NCBI GenBank assembly: GCA_030625995.1
Contig: DAOUPU010000031.1
Coordinates: forward strand, 1-18,256
DNA length: 18,256 nucleotides
Source: Flavobacteriaceae bacterium
Lineage (GTDB): Bacteria > Bacteroidota > Bacteroidia > Flavobacteriales > Flavobacteriaceae
Direction of reading: 5' to 3'
In this document: one piece after another, positions 8,680 through 15,076 of the stretch
How positions within the stretch are numbered: the stretch's first letter is position 1
How the letters are laid out: each line of letters begins with the position of its first letter
Notes under the pieces: model-generated
What the model was told of the DNA's origin: nothing
Seen by the model: only the letters and a program-made list of their open reading frames with translations
The model's database searches: none
Position numbers and translations under genes: made by a program

Positions 8680-8778
8680 AACAACCGTCAACCACCAACT
8701 AAACACTACCAACTAGCAACTAGCAACTAACAACCACCAACTAAACACAATCAACAAACCACTAAACACCAACAACCA
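8680..8778. repeat. Degenerate CAAC-rich tandem array
   Basis: The stretch is built of CAAC units spaced irregularly by 6-12 bases (CAACCACCAACT, CAACTAGCAACTAG, CAACTAAACAC and variants). It contains two adjacent exact copies of the 7-mer CTAGCAA within 8713-8727. It reaches into the last four codons of the upstream metH gene (VVGV and stop). The array explains essentially all the DNA between that stop codon and the second direct repeat. Confidence 0.7.
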
Positions 8779-9763
8779 ATTTCCTCGGTTCATATTTTGA
8801 TGCTATATCTGCAATTGCTTTTATATGTTCGGGTGTTGTACCGCAGCATCCACCAATAATATTTATTAAGTTCTTTTTTAGATATTCTTCTATTTGCTCT
8901 GCCATTTCTTCCGGTGATTCATCATATTCTCCAAATGCATTTGGAAGGCCGGCATTAGGATGTGCGGAGACACCAAACTCCGTTTTTGGAGCAATAGCTT
9001 CTAAATGCGGTTGCAACAAATTAGCTCCCAATGCACAATTAAAACCTACAGTAAGTAGTGGAACATGTGAAACAGAAATTAAAAAGGCTTCAGCAGTCTG
9101 ACCCGATAAAGTTCTTCCGCTGGCATCCGTAATTGTTCCGCTTAGCATAATGGGGATATCTATATTTCGTTCTGCCTTTATCTCTTCAATGGCAAACAAG
9201 GCGGCCTTTGCATTCAAAGTATCAAATACTGTTTCAACCAGGAGTAAATCTACTCCTCCGTCGATCAAGGCTTCCGCCTGTTCTTTATATGCAATCCGAA
9301 GATCATCAAATGTAACCGCCCTGTAACCGGGGTCATTTACATCAGGCGACATACTTGCAGTTCGGTTTGTAGGCCCCATAGAACCCGCAACAAATCTTGG
9401 TTTTTCAGGATCTCTTCTTGTAAAATCATCAGCTACTTCTCTTGCTATTTTAGCAGATTCAAAATTAAGTTCATAAACAAGATCCTCCATATTATAATCT
9501 GCCATGGCTATGGTAGTACCCGAAAAAGTATTGGTTTCAATTATGTCTGCACCAACTTCTAAGAATTTAGCATGGATTTCCTTAATTGCTTCCGGTTGGG
9601 TTATCGACAACAAGTCGTTATTTCCTTGCAGTGGAGTTGGGTAATCTTTAAAACGATCCCCTCTAAAATCTTCTTCTGTAAATTTATAGGCTTGCAACAT
9701 GGTCCCCATCGCACCATCCAGAACTAGAATTCGTTTTTTTATTTCCTCTTTTATACTATTCAT
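8762..9763 (-). CDS. metH: Methionine synthase, homocysteine S-methyltransferase (zinc) half
   Basis: This 333-residue protein is the homocysteine-binding module of cobalamin-dependent methionine synthase, encoded apart from the folate/B12 modules. It activates homocysteine thiolate on a zinc ion. The expected opening [13 protein letters not shown] (12-24) and the zinc ligands C243 (GFNCALG) and C306-C307 ([10 protein letters not shown]) are present. Length fits a single (beta/alpha)8 barrel. The separated module could be confused with a stand-alone homocysteine methyltransferase (BHMT/MmuM type), but its close match to the MetH N-terminal domain and its position before the complementary half make MetH the better call. 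The final codons overlap the CAAC-rich array, so the extreme C-terminus may have been altered. A promoter at 9907-9938 and a structured leader lie upstream. Confidence 0.93.
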   Translation of the reverse strand: MNSIKEEIKKRILVLDGAMGTMLQAYKFTEEDFRGDRFKDYPTPLQGNNDLLSITQPEAIKEIHAKFLEVGADIIETNTFSGTTIAMADYNMEDLVYELNFESAKIAREVADDFTRRDPEKPRFVAGSMGPTNRTASMSPDVNDPGYRAVTFDDLRIAYKEQAEALIDGGVDLLLVETVFDTLNAKAALFAIEEIKAERNIDIPIMLSGTITDASGRTLSGQTAEAFLISVSHVPLLTVGFNCALGANLLQPHLEAIAPKTEFGVSAHPNAGLPNAFGEYDESPEEMAEQIEEYLKKNLINIIGGCCGTTPEHIKAIADIASKYEPRKLVVGV

Positions 9764-9796
9764 CGCTTTGGGTTTTTACCAATAATAACATTTCTT

Positions 9797-9876
9797 ACCT
9801 CTGTACTGTTATACTTGCGTTAGGGATTGCAGAGGTATCCTTTTTTGTAAAAAAGATCTAACGGAAAGCCCGACCC
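9797..9876 (-). promoter_or_regulatory. Structured leader element upstream of metH
   Basis: Three interleaved complementary pairs occur in the leader. An A6/T6 hairpin lies at 9837-9857 (ATC/GAT closing pairs with one bulge). CGTTAG (9818-9823) pairs with CTAACG (9858-9863) around it. ACCTCTG (9797-9803) pairs with CAGAGGT (9830-9836), which lies in the loop of the second stem, so the third pairing would make a pseudoknot or an alternative fold. The element is followed by GGAAAGCCCGACCCC. From memory it resembles a dispersed structured repeat of flavobacterial genomes; no known riboswitch class is recognised. Confidence 0.5.
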
Positions 9877-9906
9877 CTTTGGGAAACGCTCTTAAAAATA
9901 TCTTCA

Positions 9907-9938
9907 CAAAAGTAATTGATTTAATTATTTTCGTCAAA
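9907..9938 (-). promoter_or_regulatory. Candidate promoter of the metH genes
   Basis: On the minus strand TTTG (9938-9935) is followed after 20 bases by TACTTTTG (9914-9907), a full match to the Bacteroidota consensus TTTG / TAnnTTTG. The -33 box lies within the end of cysM. Transcription would begin near 9900, giving a leader of about 137 bases that contains the structured element at 9797-9876. Confidence 0.65.
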
Positions 9939-10820
9939 TAAATTGGACGATAAATAACGATCCCCTCTGTCGCAAATTACGGTTACAATAATCGCATTTT
10001 CCAGATTTTCAGCCAGTTTAAGGGCACTTACAACTGCTCCACCGCTACTCATACCGGCAAATATCCCTTCTTCTTTTGCCAGGCGTTTGGTCATTGCTTT
10101 CGCTTCTTCTTCACTCACTTCAATGACCCGATCCACTTTGGATGGATCAAAAATTTTGGGTAGATACTCCTCCGGCCATTTTCTAATACCGGGAATCTTA
10201 GAATTATCTGTAGGTTGGGCACCTACGATAGTAATGTTATTATTTTTCTCTTTTAAATAGGTCGAAACCCCCATAATCGTGCCTGTAGTACCCATTGCTG
10301 ATACAAAATGCGTTATTTCTCCGCTAGTATCCTTCCATATTTCGGGGCCGGTGGTTTTATAGTGCGCTTTCCAATTATCTTGATTTTCAAACTGATTTAA
10401 CAAAAAATATCCCTTTTCATTATTTAATTTTACCGCCAAATCCCTGGATCCTTCAATGCCAACCTCTGCAGAGGTCAAGATTACCTCCGCACCATAAGCC
10501 CTCATTGTTTTTACTCGTTCAACGGTAGAATTTTCCGGCATTATTAAGATCATATTTAATCCTAGTAGCTGAGCAATAAATGCCAAGGCTATGCCGGTAT
10601 TTCCACTGGTGGCTTCTACTAATGAATCTCCTTTTTTAATATCGCCTCGCTCTAAAGCCTGGTAAATCATATTAAAAGCCGGTCTGTCCTTTACACTGCC
10701 TCCCGGATTATTTCCTTCTAATTTCAAAAAGAGTCTTATCCCTTTTTTAGAGAGAATATTGCGGACTTCCACTAATGGAGTATTTCCTATTTGGTCGGTT
10801 ATACTTTTACCTTGTATCAT
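9921..10820 (-). CDS. cysM: Cysteine synthase B (O-acetylserine sulfhydrylase)
   Basis: A PLP enzyme that makes cysteine from O-acetylserine and sulfide (CysM-type members also accept thiosulfate). The PLP lysine is K44 in GNNPGGSVKDRPA. The substrate loop is TSGNTG (71-76) and the phosphate-binding loop GTTGT (177-181). The GGSVKDRPA form of the lysine motif and the ending CDRGDRYLSSNLF are typical of CysM rather than CysK, and 299 residues is the usual length. It lies 116 bases downstream of cysI on the same strand, consistent with capturing the sulfide CysI makes. An imperfect inverted repeat lies just ahead of its start. The isoform call (CysM over CysK) rests on these motifs only. Confidence 0.92.
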   Translation of the reverse strand: MIQGKSITDQIGNTPLVEVRNILSKKGIRLFLKLEGNNPGGSVKDRPAFNMIYQALERGDIKKGDSLVEATSGNTGIALAFIAQLLGLNMILIMPENSTVERVKTMRAYGAEVILTSAEVGIEGSRDLAVKLNNEKGYFLLNQFENQDNWKAHYKTTGPEIWKDTSGEITHFVSAMGTTGTIMGVSTYLKEKNNNITIVGAQPTDNSKIPGIRKWPEEYLPKIFDPSKVDRVIEVSEEEAKAMTKRLAKEEGIFAGMSSGGAVVSALKLAENLENAIIVTVICDRGDRYLSSNLFDENN

Positions 10821-10832
10821 TTAATAATTTGA

Positions 10833-10875
10833 TTAAACCCTGATTATGTAATTGAATTTTGTAATAAGGGTTAAA
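10833..10875. repeat. Imperfect inverted repeat upstream of cysM
   Basis: TTAAACCCT (10833-10841) and AGGGTTAAA (10867-10875) are complementary at 8 of 9 positions, and ATTA/TAAT extends the pairing after one mismatch. It lies 13-55 bases ahead of the cysM start codon in the cysI-cysM gap. It could be an operator or the stem of a terminator or leader; no T-run follows on the minus strand. Confidence 0.4.
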
Positions 10876-10936
10876 GAGGTAAAATTAGTTTATTTTTTGC
10901 AAAATATTTAAGGTTTGGTCAGGAGATGTTTTTTTG

Positions 10937-13045
10937 TTAAACAGCTTTTTGAACAACATTTGCCCTTAGAACCTCCACAGTTTTATAAAATGACTTGGCG
11001 TCATTCAAATATTTTATAGCAAAGGATAAAGAAGGTTTATTCTCTTTAATTTGATAGGTCAACGATGAAAAAGAAGTGTCCAGGGCAATTATATCACTCT
11101 CTACAAAATAGGCGTCAAAATCTCTTATTATTCCTGCTTGTGTATTGGTTTTTATCCCTTCTGCAATGAGCACAGCCTTTGCGGTATTGATCAGTGCGGT
11201 ATAAGAATGATAAATACTATCTGCCCATTTTCCCAATTGAAGTGCCTCCGTTGCATTATCAATCTTTTCCTCACTTTCAAACAATAAAGTAGCTATTAGA
11301 TCTATAATAACTCCGGCACATTCTCCGGTTCCAATTGCTTTTATATAAGACCTGTTATGGCCCCAATCCACGAAATCATCTTCTTTAAGGTTTGAAATAT
11401 CCGACAAGGGTTTTAACAATTCATAAAAATACTTTTCACCTTGTCTGTCATAGTAATCTAGGAAAGATTCTCCCTTGAGACCATTTTGGTTATAATTATC
11501 TAATATAAGTCGCAGGGCTTCCGGACCCCTTTTGCTTGGGATTTTAATTACTTTGTCACCAAATCGTCCCTGGCCATCTCCCAGAATTCCTCCTCCTAAC
11601 AGAACTTGTAGTGCAGGCGCAACATAATTTCCAGATTTAATGGACATTCCCTGAAAGCCAATATGAGCCATATTATGTTGGCCACAGGCATTCATACAAC
11701 CACTAATTTTTATGGTTACATCCTTATTGTTTACATAAGTGGGATATTCATTCTTTAATACCTCCTCCAAAATTCTCGCTATTCCTGTACTACTTGCTAT
11801 GCCTAAATTACAGGTATCCGTTCCCGGGCAGGCGGTAATATCGAGCGTACTATTATAACCTGTTTCTGCAAATTCCAATTCCCGCAATTGGGTAAAGAAA
11901 AATGGAATTAGATCTTCTTTTACATTTCTAATAATTATATTTTGACGTAAGGAAAGTCTTATTTCATTTCCAGCATAATTTTTAACCAGATCAGCCAATA
12001 TCCTGGCTTTATCCGTATAAAAATCTCCTAATCTAATTTTTAATCCTATGGCAAATAAGCCATCTTGTTTTTGTTTAAAAACATTTGTTCCTTTCCAAAC
12101 ATTATAAAGCTCGAGATCATCAATAATTACTGAGGGAGGTTCTATTTCAGGTAGAATAATTGGTTTATCAAAATCATCAGTATCAACAGGATATGTTTGA
12201 TAAGACAATGCCTTTTGCTCTTGTTGAACAAGGCTAACAAAAGAATCTAATCCAATATCTTGTACTAAAAATTTTAATCTGGCTTTTGCCCGTTTAGCAC
12301 GTTCTCCATATCGATCAAAAACCCTTAAAACACTTTCAATGAATGGAATTATTCTATCTGCTTCCAAAAAATTAAAAGCAATCACAGCATGCCTTGGCTG
12401 TGCGCCCAATCCTCCTGCTAAAAGAACTTTAAATCCTCTTTTAAATTCTCCATCAATTTCTTTTAGTTTTGCTATAAACCCAAGATCATGTATAAAACTC
12501 AAAGCGGTATCTTCGTCGGTTCCTGAAAACGATATTTTAAATTTCCTCCCCATTTCCTGACAGATCGGATTTCTCAGGAAGAATTTGAAAGTAGCATCGG
12601 CATAGGGTGATACATCGAAGGGTTCCTTAGGGTCTATCCCGGCAGTTTCTGAAGCTGTAACATTTCGAACAGCATTACCGCATGCTTCACGTAAAGTTAT
12701 ATTATCTTTTTCTAATTCCGACCATAACTCAGGTGTTCTATCCAGACTAACATGGTGAATTTGTATATCCTGACGGGTTGTAATATGCAATCTCCCTCTT
12801 GAATACTCATCTGAAACGTCGGCTATTCTTTGTAATTGCTCCGAAGTTACTCTGCCAAAAGGCAGTTTAATCCTTATCATTTGAACTCCGGGCTGTCGTT
12901 GTCCGTATATTCCTCTTGCCAACCGGAGAGATCTAAATCTATCGTCATCAATTTTGCCCTGATGAAAAAGTTGAATTTTACGTTCTAAATCCAAAATATC
13001 TCTTTGCACAACCGGGTTCTCAATTTCTGTTCTAAAACTTTGCAT
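10937..13045 (-). CDS. cysI: Ferredoxin-type sulfite/nitrite reductase with C-terminal HEPN-like domain
   Basis: The enzyme carries out the six-electron reduction of sulfite to sulfide (or nitrite to ammonia) on a coupled siroheme-4Fe-4S centre. The cluster and siroheme ligands are C406, C412, C450 and C454, in TACPGTDTCN and SGCMNACGQHN. The repeat architecture is present: half-domain at about 45-110, 4Fe-4S/siroheme domain 120-270, second half-domain 315-385, second siroheme domain 395-540. At 702 residues it is longer than the usual 550-580. Residues about 585-695 form an extra helical domain that resembles HEPN (GKWADSIYHSYTALINTAKA then paired helices). Sulfite is the likelier substrate because cysH follows the same promoter 6 bases upstream and cysM lies downstream. 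The gene name is by function; it is the monomeric ferredoxin type rather than the E. coli NADPH type. Confidence 0.9.
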   Translation of the reverse strand: MQSFRTEIENPVVQRDILDLERKIQLFHQGKIDDDRFRSLRLARGIYGQRQPGVQMIRIKLPFGRVTSEQLQRIADVSDEYSRGRLHITTRQDIQIHHVSLDRTPELWSELEKDNITLREACGNAVRNVTASETAGIDPKEPFDVSPYADATFKFFLRNPICQEMGRKFKISFSGTDEDTALSFIHDLGFIAKLKEIDGEFKRGFKVLLAGGLGAQPRHAVIAFNFLEADRIIPFIESVLRVFDRYGERAKRAKARLKFLVQDIGLDSFVSLVQQEQKALSYQTYPVDTDDFDKPIILPEIEPPSVIIDDLELYNVWKGTNVFKQKQDGLFAIGLKIRLGDFYTDKARILADLVKNYAGNEIRLSLRQNIIIRNVKEDLIPFFFTQLRELEFAETGYNSTLDITACPGTDTCNLGIASSTGIARILEEVLKNEYPTYVNNKDVTIKISGCMNACGQHNMAHIGFQGMSIKSGNYVAPALQVLLGGGILGDGQGRFGDKVIKIPSKRGPEALRLILDNYNQNGLKGESFLDYYDRQGEKYFYELLKPLSDISNLKEDDFVDWGHNRSYIKAIGTGECAGVIIDLIATLLFESEEKIDNATEALQLGKWADSIYHSYTALINTAKAVLIAEGIKTNTQAGIIRDFDAYFVESDIIALDTSFSSLTYQIKENKPSLSFAIKYLNDAKSFYKTVEVLRANVVQKAV

Positions 13046-13051
13046 AATCCT

Positions 13052-13678
13052 TTATTGAAGATGTATTCCACATTCTCTGTTACTCAATACTTTTGTTGGG
13101 TCATAATAAGAATTGTTCTTTGGCAGGCTGTGTGCGATCAAATACGCTTCCAATTGCTCATCCGTCCAATAATAAAAAGGGCTAACCTTTAGAACACCAT
13201 CTTTATTAACACTTAAAATATCCTTTGAACTTCTATATTCGGTTTGTCTGACCCTTATATTTGTAAACCACATTTCCGGGTTCAATTCCTTAAAAGCTCT
13301 TCTAAAAGGTTCTAATTTTACAATTTCCGTAAATTCAGTATGCTTTGGATCATTTACATCCGGTATACCTAAAGTAGCGTCTGTGTATGCTGATGTTTGT
13401 AAAGGAGAATATTTGTGTACATTTAATTCGAACTTCTCAATTAGATCACTCGAATGTCTGTATGTATCCGGCGTGTTATATCCTGTATCGCACCATATAA
13501 CTCTAATATTCTTATCCTGATTGAAGAAAGTGTTTAGAAGTACAGCAGAATATATACCAAAACTTGTGCTTACGACCCTGTTTTCTGTTAAACCCAAAGC
13601 CCAAAAAATTATTTCTTCCGGAGATTTTCCTCTTAGTTCGTTATTCCAATATTCTATATTAATATTCTCGCTTATCAT
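13052..13678 (-). CDS. cysH: Phosphoadenylyl-sulfate (PAPS) reductase
   Basis: This cytosolic enzyme reduces PAPS to sulfite and adenosine 3',5'-bisphosphate with thioredoxin. Signs: the PP-motif STSFGIYSAVLL (38-49), the DTGYNTPDTYR motif (64-74), an internal RRxxxxLN region, and the catalytic cysteine C203 in the C-terminal ECGIH motif (202-206). The paired cysteines that bind the 4Fe-4S cluster of APS reductases are absent: the only other cysteine is C63. This favours PAPS rather than APS as substrate. At 208 residues it is slightly shorter than the E. coli enzyme (244), mainly because it ends right after ECGIH. It is the first gene after a consensus promoter (13729-13758) and lies 6 bases from cysI, with which it must be cotranscribed. 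Confidence 0.92.
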   Translation of the reverse strand: MISENINIEYWNNELRGKSPEEIIFWALGLTENRVVSTSFGIYSAVLLNTFFNQDKNIRVIWCDTGYNTPDTYRHSSDLIEKFELNVHKYSPLQTSAYTDATLGIPDVNDPKHTEFTEIVKLEPFRRAFKELNPEMWFTNIRVRQTEYRSSKDILSVNKDGVLKVSPFYYWTDEQLEAYLIAHSLPKNNSYYDPTKVLSNRECGIHLQ

Positions 13679-13728
13679 CTTATTATATTTAAACCACCTT
13701 TACCCTATCGGATTAGTAGATTTAAGCG

Positions 13729-13758
13729 CAAAGATATATTAATATTTATATATTCCAA
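13729..13758 (-). promoter_or_regulatory. Promoter of cysH-cysI
   Basis: On the minus strand TTG (13758-13756) is followed after 19 bases by TATCTTTG (13736-13729), an exact -7 box of the Bacteroidota TAnnTTTG type. Transcription would begin near 13722, about 44 bases before the cysH start codon. The spacer is pure A/T apart from one G and contains ATATTAATAT. Confidence 0.65.
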
Positions 13759-13765
13759 GTATTTA

Positions 13766-13777
13766 ACAAAATTTTGT
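13766..13777. promoter_or_regulatory. Candidate operator palindrome upstream of cysH
   Basis: ACAAAATTTTGT is a perfect 12-bp palindrome. It ends 8 bases upstream of the -33 box of the cysH promoter and lies between the Rrf2 regulator gene and cysH. Its placement suits an activator or repressor site, and the adjacent Rrf2 protein is the natural candidate; this link is inferred. Confidence 0.45.
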
Positions 13778-13797
13778 GAAAATATTTATGTGGAAAA

Positions 13798-14205
13798 CTA
13801 GGTCAGATCTGCCAGGGAATTATTTCTAAATACTTCAAGTGTATTGTCTCTTACCTGAATCATGATCTTATACACACCGCATGATTTTTCATCTTCGCAA
13901 TCATCACATTTCTCATAATAATTAAGACTTACACAAGGCACCATTGCAATTGGTCCTTCTAATATTCGAATTACATCTGTCAAAGGTACTTCAGAAGCTT
14001 TCTTCAACAAATAATATCCACCGCCTTTACCTTTCTTTGATCCTAAAAATCCTGATTTTCTTAATGTCAAAAGGATGCTCTCCAGAAACTTATGCGGGAT
14101 ATTTTCATTTTTTGAAATGGTTGCAATTTGAACCATCTGACCATAATCCTGACGGGCAATATATGCAAGAGCTTTTAGTCCGTATTTGGTTTTCTTAGAA
14201 ATCAT
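13798..14205 (-). CDS. Rrf2-family transcriptional regulator
   Basis: A 135-residue winged-helix regulator of the IscR/CymR/NsrR family. The N-terminal helix-turn-helix runs through MISKKTKYGLKALAYIA, the recognition region IPHKFLESILLTLRKSGFL (36-54), and the wing SKKGKGGGYYL (56-66). A C-terminal cysteine cluster, C91, C100, C103 and C109, is spaced like those Rrf2 members that hold an Fe-S cluster, though the spacing differs from IscR (C92, C98, C104). It could sense cysteine or Fe-S status. The gene lies directly upstream of cysH on the same strand, separated by 119 bases that hold the cysH promoter and a 12-bp palindrome, so control of the sulfate-reduction genes is likely. CymR, the cysteine-metabolism Rrf2 of Firmicutes, is an analogy only. 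Confidence 0.92.
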   Translation of the reverse strand: MISKKTKYGLKALAYIARQDYGQMVQIATISKNENIPHKFLESILLTLRKSGFLGSKKGKGGGYYLLKKASEVPLTDVIRILEGPIAMVPCVSLNYYEKCDDCEDEKSCGVYKIMIQVRDNTLEVFRNNSLADLT

Positions 14206-14333
14206 GATACTAATATAAGTAATTTTTCATTTTTTGCATTTAAAAGTTCGAATAGTGTCTAATTAAAACCAATCCTGATAAATTTCATGACGATAATTCT
14301 TGTAGATTCACTTTTACTTTAATTCTTTTAAAA

Positions 14334-14918
14334 TTATGCAATAGCTCTCAAAATAAGTTCTTTAGGTTTCTTTGCATAGTTTAAGCTAAGAGCTGCTTTG
14401 TGCCCTTTTTCTGACATTTTTAACCAGGTCTTTTTAATGATATCGATGAGTTTTTCTTCCGAATACTTTTCAGAAAATCTTTCGAAATAAAATTCTAAAA
14501 ATACCAAACAGATAATATCTTCCAAAAGTTGGGTTTCTTCATTCCTTTTCAGTTGTTTTTTTTGGAGTAAAAAAACTACATTATTGATTATTTCTTCTCT
14601 ATATCCAACTTCTTTTAATATTTCCATTGCTTTTTTGGCATGAAATTTCGTCAATTCTCTTCGCCATGTCAAATATCCGTTCCTATTCATTTCAAATAAA
14701 TCTCTTGGGATTTCCCATCTGCATATATGTTGGCACCTGGCGGCCAGCTTAACCGACTCGGAGGCCTTAGACTCAAATTGGCTGAGCTTATCCGTCATTC
14801 TCATGGAGTACAATAACTCTTTCGGATAATCCTTTCCGTTCAAAACCTCGGTATTCGGGTCATAACTATTAGCCTTATCAAATAATTGAATGGCATTTTC
14901 AAATTTTTTATCCCCCAT
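14334..14918 (-). CDS. DUF4202 family protein
   Basis: A 194-residue soluble, all-helical protein that I recognise as DUF4202; its function is not known. Conserved-looking segments are a DKANSYDPN motif near residue 14, YPKELLYSMRMTDKL (31-45), AARCQHICRWEIPR (59-72), YLTWRRELTKFHA (82-94) and LEDIICLVFLEFYF (132-145). H64, H93, D134 and H173 could form a metal site in an HD-like helical fold; that is speculation from spacing and chemistry. No signal peptide or membrane segment is seen. It lies upstream of the Rrf2 and cysH genes, is transcribed divergently from the SUMT gene, and has its own good promoter. The context suggests a role tied to sulfur or siroheme metabolism. Confidence 0.85.
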   Translation of the reverse strand: MGDKKFENAIQLFDKANSYDPNTEVLNGKDYPKELLYSMRMTDKLSQFESKASESVKLAARCQHICRWEIPRDLFEMNRNGYLTWRRELTKFHAKKAMEILKEVGYREEIINNVVFLLQKKQLKRNEETQLLEDIICLVFLEFYFERFSEKYSEEKLIDIIKKTWLKMSEKGHKAALSLNYAKKPKELILRAIA

Positions 14919-14937
14919 AATTTACTCGTTTAGTTTT

Positions 14938-14969
14938 CAAATCTATTCAGAAAATTCGGTATATACAAA
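14938..14969 (-). promoter_or_regulatory. Promoter of the DUF4202 gene
   Basis: On the minus strand TTTG (14969-14966), a 20-base spacer and TAGATTTG (14945-14938) match the Bacteroidota TTTG / TAnnTTTG promoter exactly. Transcription would start near 14931, only about 13 bases before the start codon. It lies in the 158-bp divergent gap shared with the SUMT gene. Confidence 0.6.
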
Positions 14970-15034
14970 GTTCATCTACTACAATCCTTTATGCTTTGTT
15001 TTTTTACGATTTAAATAAGTTTTAAATTATTAAC

Positions 15035-15042
15035 TATTTTTG
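15035..15042 (+). promoter_or_regulatory. Candidate -7 box of the SUMT gene
   Basis: TATTTTTG matches TAnnTTTG and lies 34 bases ahead of the SUMT start codon. No clear TTTG box is found at the right distance upstream, so this is a weaker call than the divergent promoter beside it. Confidence 0.35.
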
Positions 15043-15076
15043 TCGAATACTACTTTTTCCAAATGAGTAATAATTT

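Larger units (their letters stand above)
8115..8778. mobile_element. Four-helix-bundle gene cassette between the two metH genes
   Basis: The block separating the two metH genes consists of a direct repeat (8115-8169), a second GTTG-rich stretch (8180-8220), a four-helix-bundle gene (8249-8602), the second direct-repeat copy (8607-8663), and a CAAC-rich array (8680-8778). The left flank shows GTTG and the far right flank CAAC on the plus strand, so the outermost repeats are oppositely oriented. No transposase or reverse transcriptase is present. The arrangement suggests an inserted cassette, presumably moved by factors encoded elsewhere. That it is mobile is inference; the repeat layout is seen directly. 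Confidence 0.6.

Noticed and set aside
8680..8778. CRISPR array
   Set aside because: The units are 6-12 bases, degenerate and without regular spacers or cas genes; it is a low-complexity CAAC array.
5036..9763. metH broken by the insertion of the four-helix-bundle cassette
   Set aside because: Both parts have complete domain ends and all active-site motifs, and MetH encoded as two adjacent genes is known in Bacteroidota. The cassette more likely inserted between already separate genes.
9764..9920. Cobalamin riboswitch upstream of metH
   Set aside because: The leader is too short for a full cobalamin riboswitch and shows no B12-box sequence. It is reported only as an unassigned structured element.
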